Positions 1 through 11,026 of a stretch of DNA of 64,000 nt are shown in pieces. A program made the translations under genes and the position numbers. Within the stretch, counting starts at the first letter, position 1. Every line of letters begins with the position of its first letter. Source of the stretch: Patiria miniata (Eukaryota > Echinodermata > Asteroidea > Valvatida > Asterinidae); NCBI RefSeq assembly GCF_015706575.1, contig NW_024037069.1, positions 40,135,315-40,199,314 of the forward strand. The letters are read 5' to 3'. The notes beneath the pieces were generated by a model, which saw only the letters and a program-made list of their open reading frames with translations, searched no databases and was not told the DNA's origin.

Positions 1-1343
1 TAGAATGAATAATGAGGCAGTTACCATGCAAAAGTGGACATGGCTGAAAAGTGGAAATTATATGAAATTTTCAAAACTGCAGGCATTACAATATCAAATG
101 TGGTATCAAATAAAAGGGGACAACAAGGCCTGTCCTGTTGAGTGGTGCGCCAGTTGTACTTTTTGTCAAAAAGTTGGGAGGCAAACTTTAGGGATTTTAG
201 GGAGTCATTTTGGCATCTTGTTTTCGCATGCAAAAGACAAGTGTTATTGTGTTTTTTTATGGCAGAGAGAAAGGTTCATATTCTATGCCAAAAGAGTTTG
301 TTTGTTTTATGAAGAATATAGAGGGTTTTTTTGCTTTGTTTTCTTTTACATGTTTTCACTTGTGTATAGTCTATATCGGTATTCACTTGTGTATAGTCTA
401 TATCGGTATTCACTTGTGTATAGTCTATATCGGTATAAGTCATAAACTTAAGCCGTGGATTTTTGTTAATAATGTTTAGTGTAATTTTACAATCTAAAAC
501 ATTATACGTGTGCACTATCCTGACAATTATTGCACGTCGATTGCGCGCTTGATATAGGCTTGTTCGAACCTTGTACTTTTTGGAAACGTCTCGCAAACCG
601 AGCTTTGTTGGGTTAATCTCTGTTATAGAGTGCCGTGTACAGAGTCGTAAAGGTGGAGAGGTGTGAGGGCCATGTAAACAATTACAATGCAAACAAGGTA
701 CAAGTCCGAGATTGTTCTAGTATTGATTCAAAGCGGTTCTGTTTGATTTTACTTTTTTTTTTGTTAATCTCGCGCCGAAGCTAGAGCCCAACCAATATTC
801 GCGGCTGTCTAAAATTGTTGTCATAACGTTTAAATGTTACTTAGCTGTGTAAGCTGTATGGCTTTAAGCGAGATTAAATGTGGGTTCACAATTTGAACAG
901 AAACCCCCTTAACTGAGCATGTCTTCCTGAACACAGCAGCAGCGCCCTGCCCTCAGTTGTCCGGAAAGGAATGGAACATTAAAAAATGCTTAAAGAAGTG
1001 TTCTTTTCAATAAAATTTACCAAAAAGGGATGTCAAATAGTTGTCATACATTTAAGAGGAGTTGCAAAAATTGTGTTCCTAAGAACAGATCTTTTAAAGA
1101 GTGCAGGGGTCGTATGGGGAGGTGTGAGGGTCAGGTAAACACATAGCTTGGCAACCACTACGCACGCACGCTACCAGCAGCCATTGAGATAAACGGTTTG
1201 ATCGTGTGATTTACTCGACTTTGGAACCATTTATTTGCCAACGCCTTTGCTAGTCACTTCGTAGGACTCAGAACAAGAAAACAACTGCAAGTCCGAAAAA
1301 AATGATTGAAAAATAGTTAATATTAGAACCTTTCTTTTTCTAG
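1..1343 (+). other. 5' flank of NLR gene A (duplicated block)
   Basis: No protein-coding gene is supported here. The first about 900 bases are repeated, diverged, at about 13668-14280 upstream of gene B. The part from about 540 onward also recurs at about 45900-46690 upstream of gene C. This shared block is what marks the NLR cassettes as tandem duplicates. Scraps of the same flank also lie near 39070-39480. The promoter and first transcribed base cannot be placed from sequence alone. Confidence 0.6.
358..437. repeat. 27-bp tandem repeat, 3 copies
   Basis: A 27-base unit beginning CACTTGTGTATAG and ending TCGGTAT(T) occurs three times head to tail without visible mismatch. The equivalent place upstream of gene B (about 14015-14085) has only partial single-copy sequence, so the expansion is specific to this cassette. 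Confidence 0.9.
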
Positions 1344-1415
1344 ATTAACGAGATAAGTACAATCGTGCCACGTAGTCAAACCACCCTGGACGGAGCGACG
1401 TAGAGGTATTTAAAG
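1344..1415 (+). other. Predicted 5' UTR exon of NLR gene A (72 nt)
   Basis: A pyrimidine-rich tract ending in CTAG precedes position 1344, and TAAAG|GTAAG follows position 1415. These are good acceptor and donor signals. The same exon with the same signals is found at 14465-14532, 46699-46770 and, as an orphan, 38247-38318. Conservation of exon and splice signals in four copies supports a non-coding exon. It has no conserved ATG. RNA data would settle it. Confidence 0.55.
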
Positions 1416-1869
1416 GTAAGACTTTCCAGTGACATTTTTAAGGAAATCGACCGTGGAAAGAACCGCGTTTATTTAAAATCATGTCTGTTTGGCTCTGAAA
1501 TATTGTCACATATGAAAAAAACAAGTCACCATATTTTTGTCTTTGTACTTTTCTTAGCAGAAATTAGTTCCCCTCATTGATAACGCTCATGAAATAACGC
1601 TTTTACATTTTTTTCCGATTGTACCTACTAATCTGTTTTTTTTTAAATTTCCTGATAATAATTTTATTTGACCGATATGAGTTATAGCTATTCAGTTTGT
1701 GCACAATCCCAGTCCTTCAAGTTTGGCCCAACACTGCCACTGTTCCAGATAGTAGAGTTTATACCTTTTCGTAGAGCTGATTGTGACTTCCTCAAACCGT
1801 TGTTCTTAACCGTTTACCAAATAACCTTTGTCATCCCATTCATTGAAAATGATTGTTTTCTTGCTACAG

Positions 1870-2137
1870 GTGTTTCCGAACCAGACAAGTGCAGCCAGCT
1901 CACTCCGATTAGATAATCCTCAGGACTATTACAGACTTTAATTGCTGGACTAACCTGCCTCTCGTCCGCCAAGAACTGAACAAACCTGCTCGAAAACCAA
2001 AGGGAATGTAGTTCAGTTAATACAAGTATAGTGTTGACGGTTTTTTTTTATTCAAACGTCCCCATAGTTGCCGATCAAAAACATATTTAAAAAGTTAAGG
2101 CGGGTGGCGGGGGGGGGGGGGGGGGGGTCAGCCAACA
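1870..2137 (+). other. Predicted 5' UTR part of the Death exon, gene A
   Basis: CTACAG|GTGTTTCC gives an acceptor at 1869, conserved at 15044 (gene B) and 47227 (gene C). No good donor is seen between here and the ATG at 2138, so this is probably leader sequence running straight into the coding part of the exon. It holds an uninterrupted run of 19 G at 2109-2127, about 10 bases before the start codon. Confidence 0.45.
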
Positions 2138-2507
2138 ATGAAGAGAACTTATGAACAAACTCAGCCTGTTGGCCAACCAGTAACTACTCCATCCAGTTCA
2201 GGCCAGTCTCAACAGGCTCAACCAACCGAACCTCGAGGATTAAATGAGAGGATTTTGAATGACTTGGCAGGTAAAATCGGACACAAATGGACACATTTGG
2301 CAGTACGTCTTGAGTTCCAGGACGCTGAAATTGAAAACTTCCGAGCTGACCACCCTCGTTCGCAAAAAGAGCGGACGTTTCAGATGCTGAAAACATGGTG
2401 GCAGCGGTGGGATCATCTTCATGATGCTGATGGTAGCGGCGCTCAGGATGATCTTTGCGATGCCCTTGAAAAGACTGGAAGGAATGATCTGATTCTGTTT
2501 CTGAGAG
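2138..2507 (+). CDS. NLR gene A, coding exon 1: N-terminal Death domain
   Basis: Codes for residues 1-123 plus the first base of codon 124. Residues 1-34 are a Gln/Pro/Ser-rich leader. Residues about 36-123 are a Death domain: a six-helix pattern with the KWTHLAVRL helix, the ML.TWWQRW helix and the closing GRNDL helix. Death domains make homotypic contacts that recruit signalling adaptors in the cytoplasm. The ATG is the first in frame and is conserved at 47507. The exon ends at CTGAGAG|GTAACT (phase 1), which joins in frame to the acceptor at 4771. The joined CDS 2138-2507 + 4772-7749 gives 1115 residues. Exon choice is by splice signals, phase and three-way conservation, not transcripts. 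Confidence 0.85.
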
Positions 2508-4771
2508 GTAACTGTAATCTTGAATACAATGCTTTAAGGTACCACTTTCTCTGACAAAAAAAGAAAGAAAGTGAAAGATTGGGACAAACATTTGGCAGGA
2601 CATCCGACCAAAATAACAACTGAATCTGTTCTGTTTTTTGTTCATGACGTGCACACATCCTATAGAAAAAAAATAGAAGGTGTATCATAATTCATAATAT
2701 ACGTTTTTCCGTCCAATTTCGCAACTTGTTCATTCCATTTCCAAGAAGTTTCCATTCCATTTCTTTTGCTCGTTTTCGGTTAACCACCGCGGCAAATTGT
2801 ATAGATTTCTTTCCTGTCATAAAAGTGTCGTGGAATTAAGTTTAACTTCATTTGGTATTCTTGCATTTCATTGGACTCAATCATATGTGCGGTGAGAAAA
2901 AAGTTTCAAATAACTTATACGATTTTTATTATCTCTTTATTAGGCTGACAATTTCATAAAGTGATCACATCAAAACTTAACAAACTGATCACTTTGGTCT
3001 GCATATTCTGTCTTTTTTACGCCGTGTATTATCGGCAAATTTCCACATATTTATTTCCTTTTATCGCTTTGAAACTAAATATTTTTAGTTCTGTTATGCA
3101 TTTTTCAAATTTCCTTTTCAAGCTTTCGAATATTTCATTGAAAAAAACTGTACATTTTCAAAGTCAAGTCATTAGGCCAAACAAAAAAAAGTCTCCGGTT
3201 TCTGGTATGCGCGCGCGTCGCCGTAGCCATGCGCGTCGGCAAAATGAAAAAGTTTTTTTTTCAATGAAAGATGATGTCTCAAAACCGCCAAACTCACTGG
3301 TTTGACTGGAATCCTGCTGCTGCACAATTTTAATGTATTTTTAGATGGGGTTATGATCGAGAATAAGTTTTATGTGGCCTCTCTGGTCTCCCATAATATT
3401 TGCACTAAGTTTAGTCGGGCACCATTTGCAGTTATCAGCCGACATTTGAAGCAAAAAAAAACAGGTAAAAAAAAAAAAAAAGCCGCGTCGCAGCACCACT
3501 TTTTGGACAAGCTCCATACCAGAAACCGGAGACTTTTTTTGGCCTTATATATGTTGTTTCATAACACGATATAGCACACGTGTTACTTTTGTATAACACA
3601 TCTATCAAACTGCATGAATTCCCGAGCGGGACTGAAATCCAAAGCTCATGAAATCGAATGAACATGTTACGTAATTTATCGGTTGCTTTTTACACGTTAA
3701 CGAAGATATCCAGAAATGTTCACTTTTGCTAAATTGAACTGGATGTGAAATAACGCTTGCCTATTTTTATGCACATTTTCAATAAACGATTTTTATGATT
3801 AAATGAGTAAAGGTGTGAAATTGGATGGGAAAACCGGTGTTCCCGATGAACCCGACCAATTTCGCAATTTGTTCATTGAACCAGACAAAATGTACATTCC
3901 ATTTAATGAGATTTTAGGGGTCAGTCCTGTTGTTGTTTTCTTATTGCTATAGTTATAACTTTTGATTTTGTTTTTTATGTTTCCAATTAGTATACGTTCA
4001 AAATTGTTCGATTAAGCATATTCCAATTCGTTGATTGGTGTTCAATTTCGCACAAAGTGGGCCAATTTGATCGAAAGAATTAAGTGTTCGTTTTGAAAAA
4101 AAAGTGAATTCTAATTAGGAGACAACTTAAGTTGACTTTCAATTTCGCCAAACGTATTGGAGATATGAAAATTATCATTTTTTTCATTTATGTGACATTT
4201 GCGCAAAGTGATCACACCAATTCACAAATCGGTCTCTTTGGTCTTCACAGGAAATTCTGGATTTTTACGCAATATTCTATCGCCAAGTATTTTCATGTTT
4301 CATTTCATGCATGCACTTGTACAGTACTTTAATTTGAAATAGGGCCTTTATTCCAGTCCAACATGTATACAGCTTTTTCAAGATTCATGTTATTTCAGTT
4401 TCTGTTTAGCACTATCATACAATAATGTCGCTAATGCAATGACCCAATTTCATTGAGCATGTGTTACTTTTGTAAACTTATGCACCAAACTGAATTCCCG
4501 AGCGGGACTGAACTACACGCATTAAAATGCACGTAACTTGATGCCTAGTTTTTACATCTAAGGAAAATACCTTAAAATATTTTAAAATTTCCCTACATTG
4601 AACCTAGTGCGAAAACGCTTGCACGTTTTTATTCGAATTTGAATGAAAATTATTTTTTATTGAATGAACAAATTGCGAAATAGGATGGTAAAACCTTAAA
4701 AAAAATAAAAGAATATTATCTTTCAAAGTGTCGTAAATTTAACATATACATTGTTTGTCTTTAATCGTAAG
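2508..4771 (+). other. Intron of NLR gene A
   Basis: A GT-AG intron of about 2.26 kb, alignable by eye to the introns of genes B (15828-17254) and C (from 47877). It is AT-rich and non-coding. It carries a 370-bp MITE at 3175-3544 that is absent at the equivalent site of gene C. Confidence 0.75.
3175..3544. mobile_element. MITE with about 30-bp terminal inverted repeats
   Basis: The left end GGCCAAACAAAAAAAAGTCT continues into CCGGTTTCTGGTATG. The right end (about 3513-3544) is its inverse, ending CTTTTTTTGGCC. TTA flanks both sides. The paralogous intron of gene C at about 48558 reads straight across (CATTATAGATG), giving the empty site. A GC-rich CGCGCGCG core lies inside. A truncated inverted copy of the same element lies at about 35694-35850. 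No transposase is encoded. Confidence 0.85.
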
Positions 4772-7749
4772 GTTCTGAGGATGGTGCGGGACATTTCAAC
4801 CTTGACGCTTACCGCGATGAGTTCATCAGATACTACCAAGACGAGATGAGTGTGGTTCCTTTGCTCCCATGGCTCCCATCTGAAGTCAGTAGCATTCATG
4901 ATATTTATGTAAAACCGGAGCTGCAAGAGAGACAGGACAAGGCTAGGAAGGTGAAAACACGGACAATTGAATCCCACGAGGATATGTTTAAACTGGAGTA
5001 TGAAGACGGCGAGCCGGTCAGGTTTATCTTGCTGTCTGGCATTGCTGGTAGCGGCAAGACTACCAACGTGTCAAAGATTGCCACCGACTGGGCACTACAG
5101 ACGCCGAGATCTACATCTTCACTCTCCAAATTCACGTTTTTGGTAGTCCTGAGTATGCGAGAACTTAAGGGAGTCCCAGATCTGACCAAGGCAATATTTG
5201 ACCAAATCCTTGCCCAAGATACGAACCTTGATCGCAAATCTCTGACAACTTACCTGAGTTCACATGCTGAAAAAGTCCTGGTTGTGTTGGATGGCGCTGA
5301 TGAGTATGATAAAGAGGGTTCCCAGTTGCCATCTGAAGGTTTCATCAATAACATCATCAGAAATAAGATTCTTCGTGGATGTACCGTCATCGTCACAACA
5401 CGTCCCCACATGGTGGACAAGTTGTGCAAGCTCAATCCTTCTTTCATTCATATTGAGACCAGGGGTTTCTCAGACGAAGGAGTCCAGAAATACATTCAGA
5501 AGTTTTTCAAAGGCGACGATTCAGAGGATTCTGGCGGGTTGTACGAATATTTGAAGGCATCTGAGACCCTTCGTAGTTTGGCGAGAACACCCATAATGCT
5601 GCTGCTCATGTGTCTTGTATGGTCAGACGAACAGAAGCTCCCCGAGACGTTGACAGAGTTGTTTAAGGAAGCACTTCTCTTCATTTTGAAACGTCACTTT
5701 GAAAAATCCGGTTTGCCAATTCCTGAAGATAAAGAGTTACTTGAGAATCAGTTGATAGATCTTTTGCAAACTTTAGGAAAAGAAGCGCTTGATGGTCTGT
5801 TGCTTTTTGGACAGAAGCTGGTCTTTGAAGCTAGGGACTTTGGGAATTCTGAGGTGGTTGACAAAGCTTGCAAAATTGGAATTCTGTCGAAAGAGAAAAT
5901 TCGAAGTAAATTACGTGCGGTTGAAAGCGTGACTTTCTTTCATAAAACCTTCCAAGAGGCAATTGCTGGGTTTTATTGGGCGAGTCTAGTCGAGTCTGAT
6001 AACGAGTTGTTTAAATCTTACCTGAGTAAGGTGGATAGGGACAATGCCTTGGGTATGGAGTACGTGATGCGCTTTTGCTGTGGTGGAAATGTCAAAGCGG
6101 CAGAATCCCTTCTTCGCTACGTTGCTGATACTTTCAGCTGGGACACTGAAATATCGGATGTGCAATTTGATATAGGCCTTTTTCGAGACTCAAATGAGCC
6201 ATTCAGGAGGCTTTGGATTTTGATGCATTTCGAAGCACACTCGGCCGAGTTGCACGATATTGCCGGGACCGTCTTTAATCATATATTCACGGTGAACATG
6301 GACCGTGGAAATGATTTCAAGACTGCTCTTAACTTTCTAGTCGAGTGCGCGACTTCCTCAAATCAGTCATTTCTATACATGCTGAAGCAAGTCGTGATTC
6401 AAAACGTTCTTTTCAATGAGGACACGTCCTTACTAACGAACATATTGAGGTGCAACCCAAAAGTAACAGACGTCCATATAGACCTTAAATATAGATCTGG
6501 AAAAAGTGACGCACCCGATGCTTGTCTCGGTGAAGCACTTTCAAGAATGCAGTCACTAGTGAGGCTCGGTATTGGTGGCCATTATTCAAATTTGTCTGCC
6601 ATATTCAATCCATTATCTCAGTCCTATGCAACAAGTCTCAGCACTTTGAAATTATATGGGTGTAGTATGAAATGTAGGGACTTGACGGGATTTTTCCAGA
6701 ATCAAAGCAAGCTTTATGAACTAATTCTTGAAGACGTTCACTTGGAAGATGATATATCTACACTCAAAACAAATGCTTCGGAAGTCATCCAAACAAAATA
6801 CGTGAAAGTATTGAAGTTGTTAGGCTGTGACAGTATGACTCTGGGCATACTACGCCGCGTTAGGTCGTTTCCGAATCTTCAGTCCCTGAAGCTAGTGGTC
6901 GAAAATGGTTGTGACTTTGACCTCATGGACCATGTGTGTAACCTACCTGCAGCAGCTCCCCAGCTGCAGGTTGTTGAATTGAAAGACGTCTGTATTCTCA
7001 GAAATGCCTTTCCGTGCCTTCAGTTCACGAAACTTCTGCATGTGCTGAAACTCAGCTTCGGAGGTCATTACTTGATTTCTAAACAAATAATCACTCTTGT
7101 CAAAGACGTCCTGCCATTACTTGCTAATATACGTGTCCTGGAAGTTTCCATGGGGTCAATTAACGCAGAAGCCTCCCTAGCAGTTGTGCAGTGGGCTTGT
7201 GCTTCAGAATCCATAGATGAACTCACCTTGTACGACTGTGTAGGTCGTAGTTGCTATGGCACACGTCACACAAATGTATCTAAATCTGTTAGTATTGACA
7301 CAATGAACGCTACACAGCCAACCCAGAGCTCCATTCAAAAGTTGAACGTCAGTTGGAGCGATTTCGGCCCGTACACGGCAGCTTTCATGAGACGTTTGAA
7401 GCAAATGCCGTTCTTAAAGGAATTAGACATGGAGAAAATGAGTCTTGAGCAATCTGACTGGAATGACCTTGTGGAAGGTCTCAAGAACTGCCAACAGCTT
7501 CAAAAATTAAATCTGCGCAACTTCTCCGTGGTAAGCAGGCTTCTTGAAGCTGTACTGAGGCTAATTCCGAGGCTGCCAAATCTTCGTCTGTTGAACTTGC
7601 CAGAAGTGCGTGAGAAGCCGACCCAGATGGTTCAAGACTGTTTAACCAAATGCGACTTACATGTACAGAAAAAAGACTGGTATCATACATTTTATCAGTC
7701 GGGAATTGCAGCTGTAGTGAGAGTCGTCGAGCAATACGACATGGAGTGA
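4772..7749 (+). CDS. NLR gene A, coding exon 2: NACHT and LRR region
   Basis: Starts after ATCGTAAG|GTTCTG; the split codon reads G+GT, and an in-frame TAA lies just upstream of the splice. Numbering on the joined protein: a linker PYRDEFI-like region with YYQDEMSVV about 136-155; NACHT with P-loop GIAGSGKTT at 213-221; Walker B VLVVLDGADEYD at 292-303; sensor TTRP at about 332-335; helical LARTPIMLLLMCLVW; then the HD2 motif FFHKTFQEAIAGFYWA. The rest is leucine-rich repeats to the C-terminus. The NACHT ATPase drives nucleotide-dependent oligomerisation, and the LRRs are the presumed ligand or autoinhibition module. The protein is probably cytoplasmic and innate-immune. The ORF is intact. 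Confidence 0.93.
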
Positions 7750-7903
7750 AAAGGAAGCATCTTGTCAAGAAATAACAATGTTGGGTTTGACTGTACATGT
7801 ACTTACCACTCTTCTAAAAACGAGTTACAGATCATGTCACGTGACGTCATGCATATATAAGATGCCGACTGACAAAACAGCCACTCAAGTATCGATTTTT
7901 CTG
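7750..7903 (+). promoter_or_regulatory. Conserved 3' block with E-box/CRE and TATATAA (gene A)
   Basis: About 90 bases past the stop lies CACGTGACGTCA (7838-7849), a joined E-box and CRE core. Five bases later comes TATATAA (7854-7860). The same order is kept after gene B (20751-20771) and, altered, after gene D (about 61036-61075). It looks like a core promoter but could be part of the 3' UTR. No downstream ORF is evident. Confidence 0.4.
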
Positions 7904-8586
7904 TACAAGGTTAGTAAAAAAAAAAAGCGGAACCCAAACCCCCCAAAATATATTCCATATTTAAAAAAAATATGTAGTACCAAAAATATAACGACTGGAT
8001 ATCCGATTTCATAAGCTGCTTTTAAGATGGAAAAAAACACCAAATACTCAAATTGCTCCATCCGTTCAAAGAATATCACCATTTAAACACAATGACTCTA
8101 AAATCTCCCTCGTCCAAAAAAAGTAGTTTATTGTGTATTTTGAATATTTGGAATAACAAAGAAAATGACACAGAATACTTGTTTCAGCAACTGTCAACAA
8201 CTGTAGTACACAGTATCTGTATAAACAACCCTGGTTAGGCAAACAATATAATTTATAAAATCCATTTTTTTAAAAGACGGCCTTCAGAAGGACTTGGTTG
8301 AATATTTGTAACTTTTAAACAGAGGGTTTATCGCTGGTGATATTTGAAGACAATTGTGACGACGATTCTTGAAATCGCATTTTTGGACGAGGCAGGTTTT
8401 ATTGTCATTGTCTTTAAATGGTGATATTCTTTGAACGGATTGAGCGATTTCAGTATTTTTTTCCATCTAAAAGTAGCATATGAAATTGGCTTTTCAGTCA
8501 TTATTATTTTTGGTGCTACATATCTTTTAAATATGAACTATATTTTTGGAAGGTTTGGATACAGCTTTTTTTTTACTCGCCCTGTA
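7904..8586. mobile_element. DNA transposon remnant with about 210-bp inverted ends
   Basis: The arm at 7904-8120 (TACAAGGTTAGTAAAAA start) matches the inverse of 8385-8586, which ends ACTCGCCCTGTA. The match extends through the CGTTCAAAGAATATCACCAT box in both arms. The middle (about 8120-8385) has no coding potential. A related single end, ACTCATCCTGTA, lies near 38030. In the 3' flank of gene D (61090-61150) the equivalent sequence has no such insertion. Confidence 0.85.
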
Positions 8587-9640
8587 TTTGTTCGCTTAGT
8601 GATCTCAATATAATTGTAAACCGACAGTACTTCAAGTGATCTGCATGAAACGCCAAAGTTTATAACAGTCGACTGAAAGTCAGCATCACGTGACCATAAC
8701 AGACGAGCTAACGGTTTATTGAGTTACAAAAACGAATGTTATGTTCAGGACCGACATTCCTAGCTTGTTCAGTATAACTTGTTTTGAAAACAAACTTAAG
8801 TCTTAATTCAAATAAGAGAAACTCAGCAGGTGCATTAACTAGGTGCATTGTACAAATGTTAATGCTAAACGAAGACATTTACAAGAGCGGGGTTTGAACC
8901 CGCTACTCCGGAACGACATCCCGGCAGGTTCAAACCCCGCTCCAGTCAATTGCTTTATTGTTCAGATTCAAATTAAACGCGCACATTTTGTGATAAATGG
9001 TTTCAACTATCCTTCCAAACCCTTTTGGTAAAATTGCAGGTATAAAAGTTACTTGCCTGTTAGAATTAATCACGGGTTGACTTTCGTACTCCGGGAGAAA
9101 AAGATTTTAAAAAAAGTATTTGATGAAGATCAAAAGATTTATAACATTGCTTCAAGGACAAAACAATATTTATTCAGGTATAGTCGTGTAATTGCTTGCA
9201 ATCAGTCTTCTGATACCAGCAATTGTCATTGAGGAACTTGGATCCAATTTATGAGCGATATAGCGTATTTATAAATTATAATATCTATTTGCGTCCCAAT
9301 TCGACGTATTTTTACGATACTATGTGCCTTTCTAAATGTATAGATCGCTACCAACGCTATGGAAAGAATCAGTTGCACATACGTGCTAAAAAAACAACAA
9401 CTAAACACTCTGACAATCTGGAGCAATCCGGGCACGCTATCACTTCTATCACGATGCCCCCTTCAATGGCGAGAACTATATTGTTAAGATAATCCGTCTC
9501 GCGGCAGTAGCTTTACAGTACACTGTAGTAAGGCGAATACTTTCGCTGTGATGTGAAAAGTCTTCATCTGCATGCTCTTAATATAGCACGTATGCTGTAT
9601 AGGATACTTTAGTGCGATAGCTCCTGCTTAGTTTCTGTAT
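8587..9640. other. Intergenic, gene A to CTL1
   Basis: Positions 8605-8820 match 61130-61330 after gene D, so this is NLR 3' flank. A perfect 16-base inverted repeat lies at 8885-8942. From about 9540 the sequence matches the 5' flank of CTL2 (about 22040) and 63760, marking the start of the lectin unit. No credible gene is seen. Confidence 0.6.
8885..8942. repeat. 16-bp perfect inverted repeat containing a tRNA B-box-like sequence
   Basis: GAGCGGGGTTTGAACC at 8885-8900 is the exact inverse of 8927-8942, with a 26-base loop. GGTTCAAACCC resembles the Pol III B box found in tRNAs and tRNA-derived SINEs. There is no complete tRNA fold. Confidence 0.8.
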
Positions 9641-9818
9641 ACAGTGAAACGCCGCTATAACGAACACCACTATAACGAACATTTGGTTATAACGAACTTC
9701 CCAACAGGTTCCCAAAATAGTGAATTATATTATAATGCACAATCTCTATAACGAACAACCACTATAGTGAACACTTTCTGTGGACCCCATCGTGTTCGTT
9801 ATAGCGACGTTTCACTGT
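9641..9818. mobile_element. 178-bp MITE, ends ACAGTGAAACG / CGTTTCACTGT
   Basis: The inverted ends extend about 27 bases (through CTATAACGAACAC) and enclose several copies of CTATAACGAAC. The two paralogous sites, near 22140 and 63840, lack it and read TTTGTATTTG-like sequence, so the insertion is defined by two empty sites. The right side has five extra bases (TCCAG) before the shared TATTTG. Confidence 0.85.
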
Positions 9819-10465
9819 TCCAGTATTTGATAATACAGTCACTAAGACCTGATTGGCTAATTCTTTGGAGTAGGTGTGTCACTGCATAACAATGATAGAT
9901 TGTAATTGGATTGTTAACTTGGTGCATGTTTTTCATACTGAATTGTACACCAACTTATGAAGCTATATGAAGCCGATCAATAGGAGAGTAGGATTTAATA
10001 AACTCACTTCTTTTTCTGACTTAGAGGTTGGACCGATATAGAAGTCAAAAAAGTTTCCCGTTTTCCAATCATTTGTGGTATAAAGGGTGTTTTCCACTCC
10101 AACCCTAAATGCACTAGGCAATCCATCCGATCAACCAATCTAATTAGTACTGTGGATAATCCACATCATCCACCATTATCATCTCATCCACCGGAGGAAT
10201 CCGATGAACAAAAAATAAGTATTTGGAGTACAAGATGGAAAGGAAGCTATATGAATTCCATGTAGTATTTTTAATATCTCCATTTTCAACCTTCACAGTG
10301 CGCGGGTCGATACTAGGTTTTCGTTTCCATGGCGATATTTTCTCGACAATGTTGAAAGTTTCCTCGGAATAAATATCAATATCGCGGAGTTTGTACAGAA
10401 ATATGTTAATCAGACCACAAGTGCATAGCTCATGCATACCAGCACAATATACGGGCGCACTAAAG
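9819..10465 (+). other. 5' flank of CTL1
   Basis: Matches 22150-22510 and 22880-23190 upstream of CTL2, and 63840-64000 at the window end. The match includes the segment from GACTTAGAGG to the paired TCCAC repeats and the stretch just before the ATG. In CTL2 this flank is interrupted by a LINE scrap. The actual promoter was not located. Confidence 0.55.
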
Positions 10466-11026
10466 ATGCTCCACTCGGTGAAATTATGTTCTGTCATCGT
10501 TCTTTTGGAGAGGTTTTCTTGCTGGGTGACTCTGGGCTCCATCCCCTGTCCACCCACCTGGCAGACATTTCAGGGGAGTGGGTACTACGTGCACTCGGTT
10601 CCCATGGCCTGGGCCAAAGCCAAGGAATTTTGCCACAAGATGGGAGGCAACCTGCTGATGCCCAAGTCATCTGAGGAGAACGCGTTCGCCAACTCGCTAC
10701 TGGAGGAACGCAGGGCGACTACAGCAGGGCTGTACTGTCACAAAGATGAGCAAGGGTGGGAGTGCGAGAGCTCGGGGTACAGAAATGCATCCCCAGGCCG
10801 CAGCATCCCGGCCAGAAGCTGCGGCACTATGAAGACCGAGGATGGCCAGTGGTACGCCGCACCGTGCGACCAGGAAACGACTGCCGTGTACGAGAGAGAA
10901 GCGACGATACAGCAAGCCAGCCTCGCCATGCACTGCATGACCATATGGGCGGACGGACGTCCAGTTACCTTTGGGCAGTGCGTTCATAAACCCGCACTTA
11001 AAAAAGCGTTAATTTTGTCTAAATAA
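10466..11026 (+). CDS. CTL1: secreted C-type lectin-like protein
   Basis: 186 residues. The ATG at 10466 is chosen because it begins a signal peptide (MLHSVKLCSVIVLLERF... then WVTLGSIPC) and matches the CTL2 start; the frame is open further upstream without a better start. After cleavage comes a C-type lectin-like domain: WQTFQGSGYYVHSVPMAW, then AKEFC...GNLLMPKSSEEN, and a C-terminal half with SCGTMKTEDGQWYAAPC. The usual WND and EPN/QPD calcium and sugar residues are not seen. The last canonical Cys is replaced by Tyr (AVYERE, against TVCERE in CTL2). This suggests a weakened fold or decay. A short tail follows. AATAAA (11022-11027) overlaps the TAA stop. Intact single exon. Confidence 0.8.
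   Translation: MLHSVKLCSVIVLLERFSCWVTLGSIPCPPTWQTFQGSGYYVHSVPMAWAKAKEFCHKMGGNLLMPKSSEENAFANSLLEERRATTAGLYCHKDEQGWECESSGYRNASPGRSIPARSCGTMKTEDGQWYAAPCDQETTAVYEREATIQQASLAMHCMTIWADGRPVTFGQCVHKPALKKALILSK

Noticed and set aside
5..692. Overlapping ORFs of 70-146 residues on both strands
   Set aside because: Part of a duplicated non-coding flank; the frames are not kept in the gene B copy and include the 27-bp tandem repeat.
10144..10557. 137-residue minus-strand ORF overlapping CTL1 5' end
   Set aside because: Not preserved as an uninterrupted frame in the CTL2 flank; a shadow of the duplicated region.
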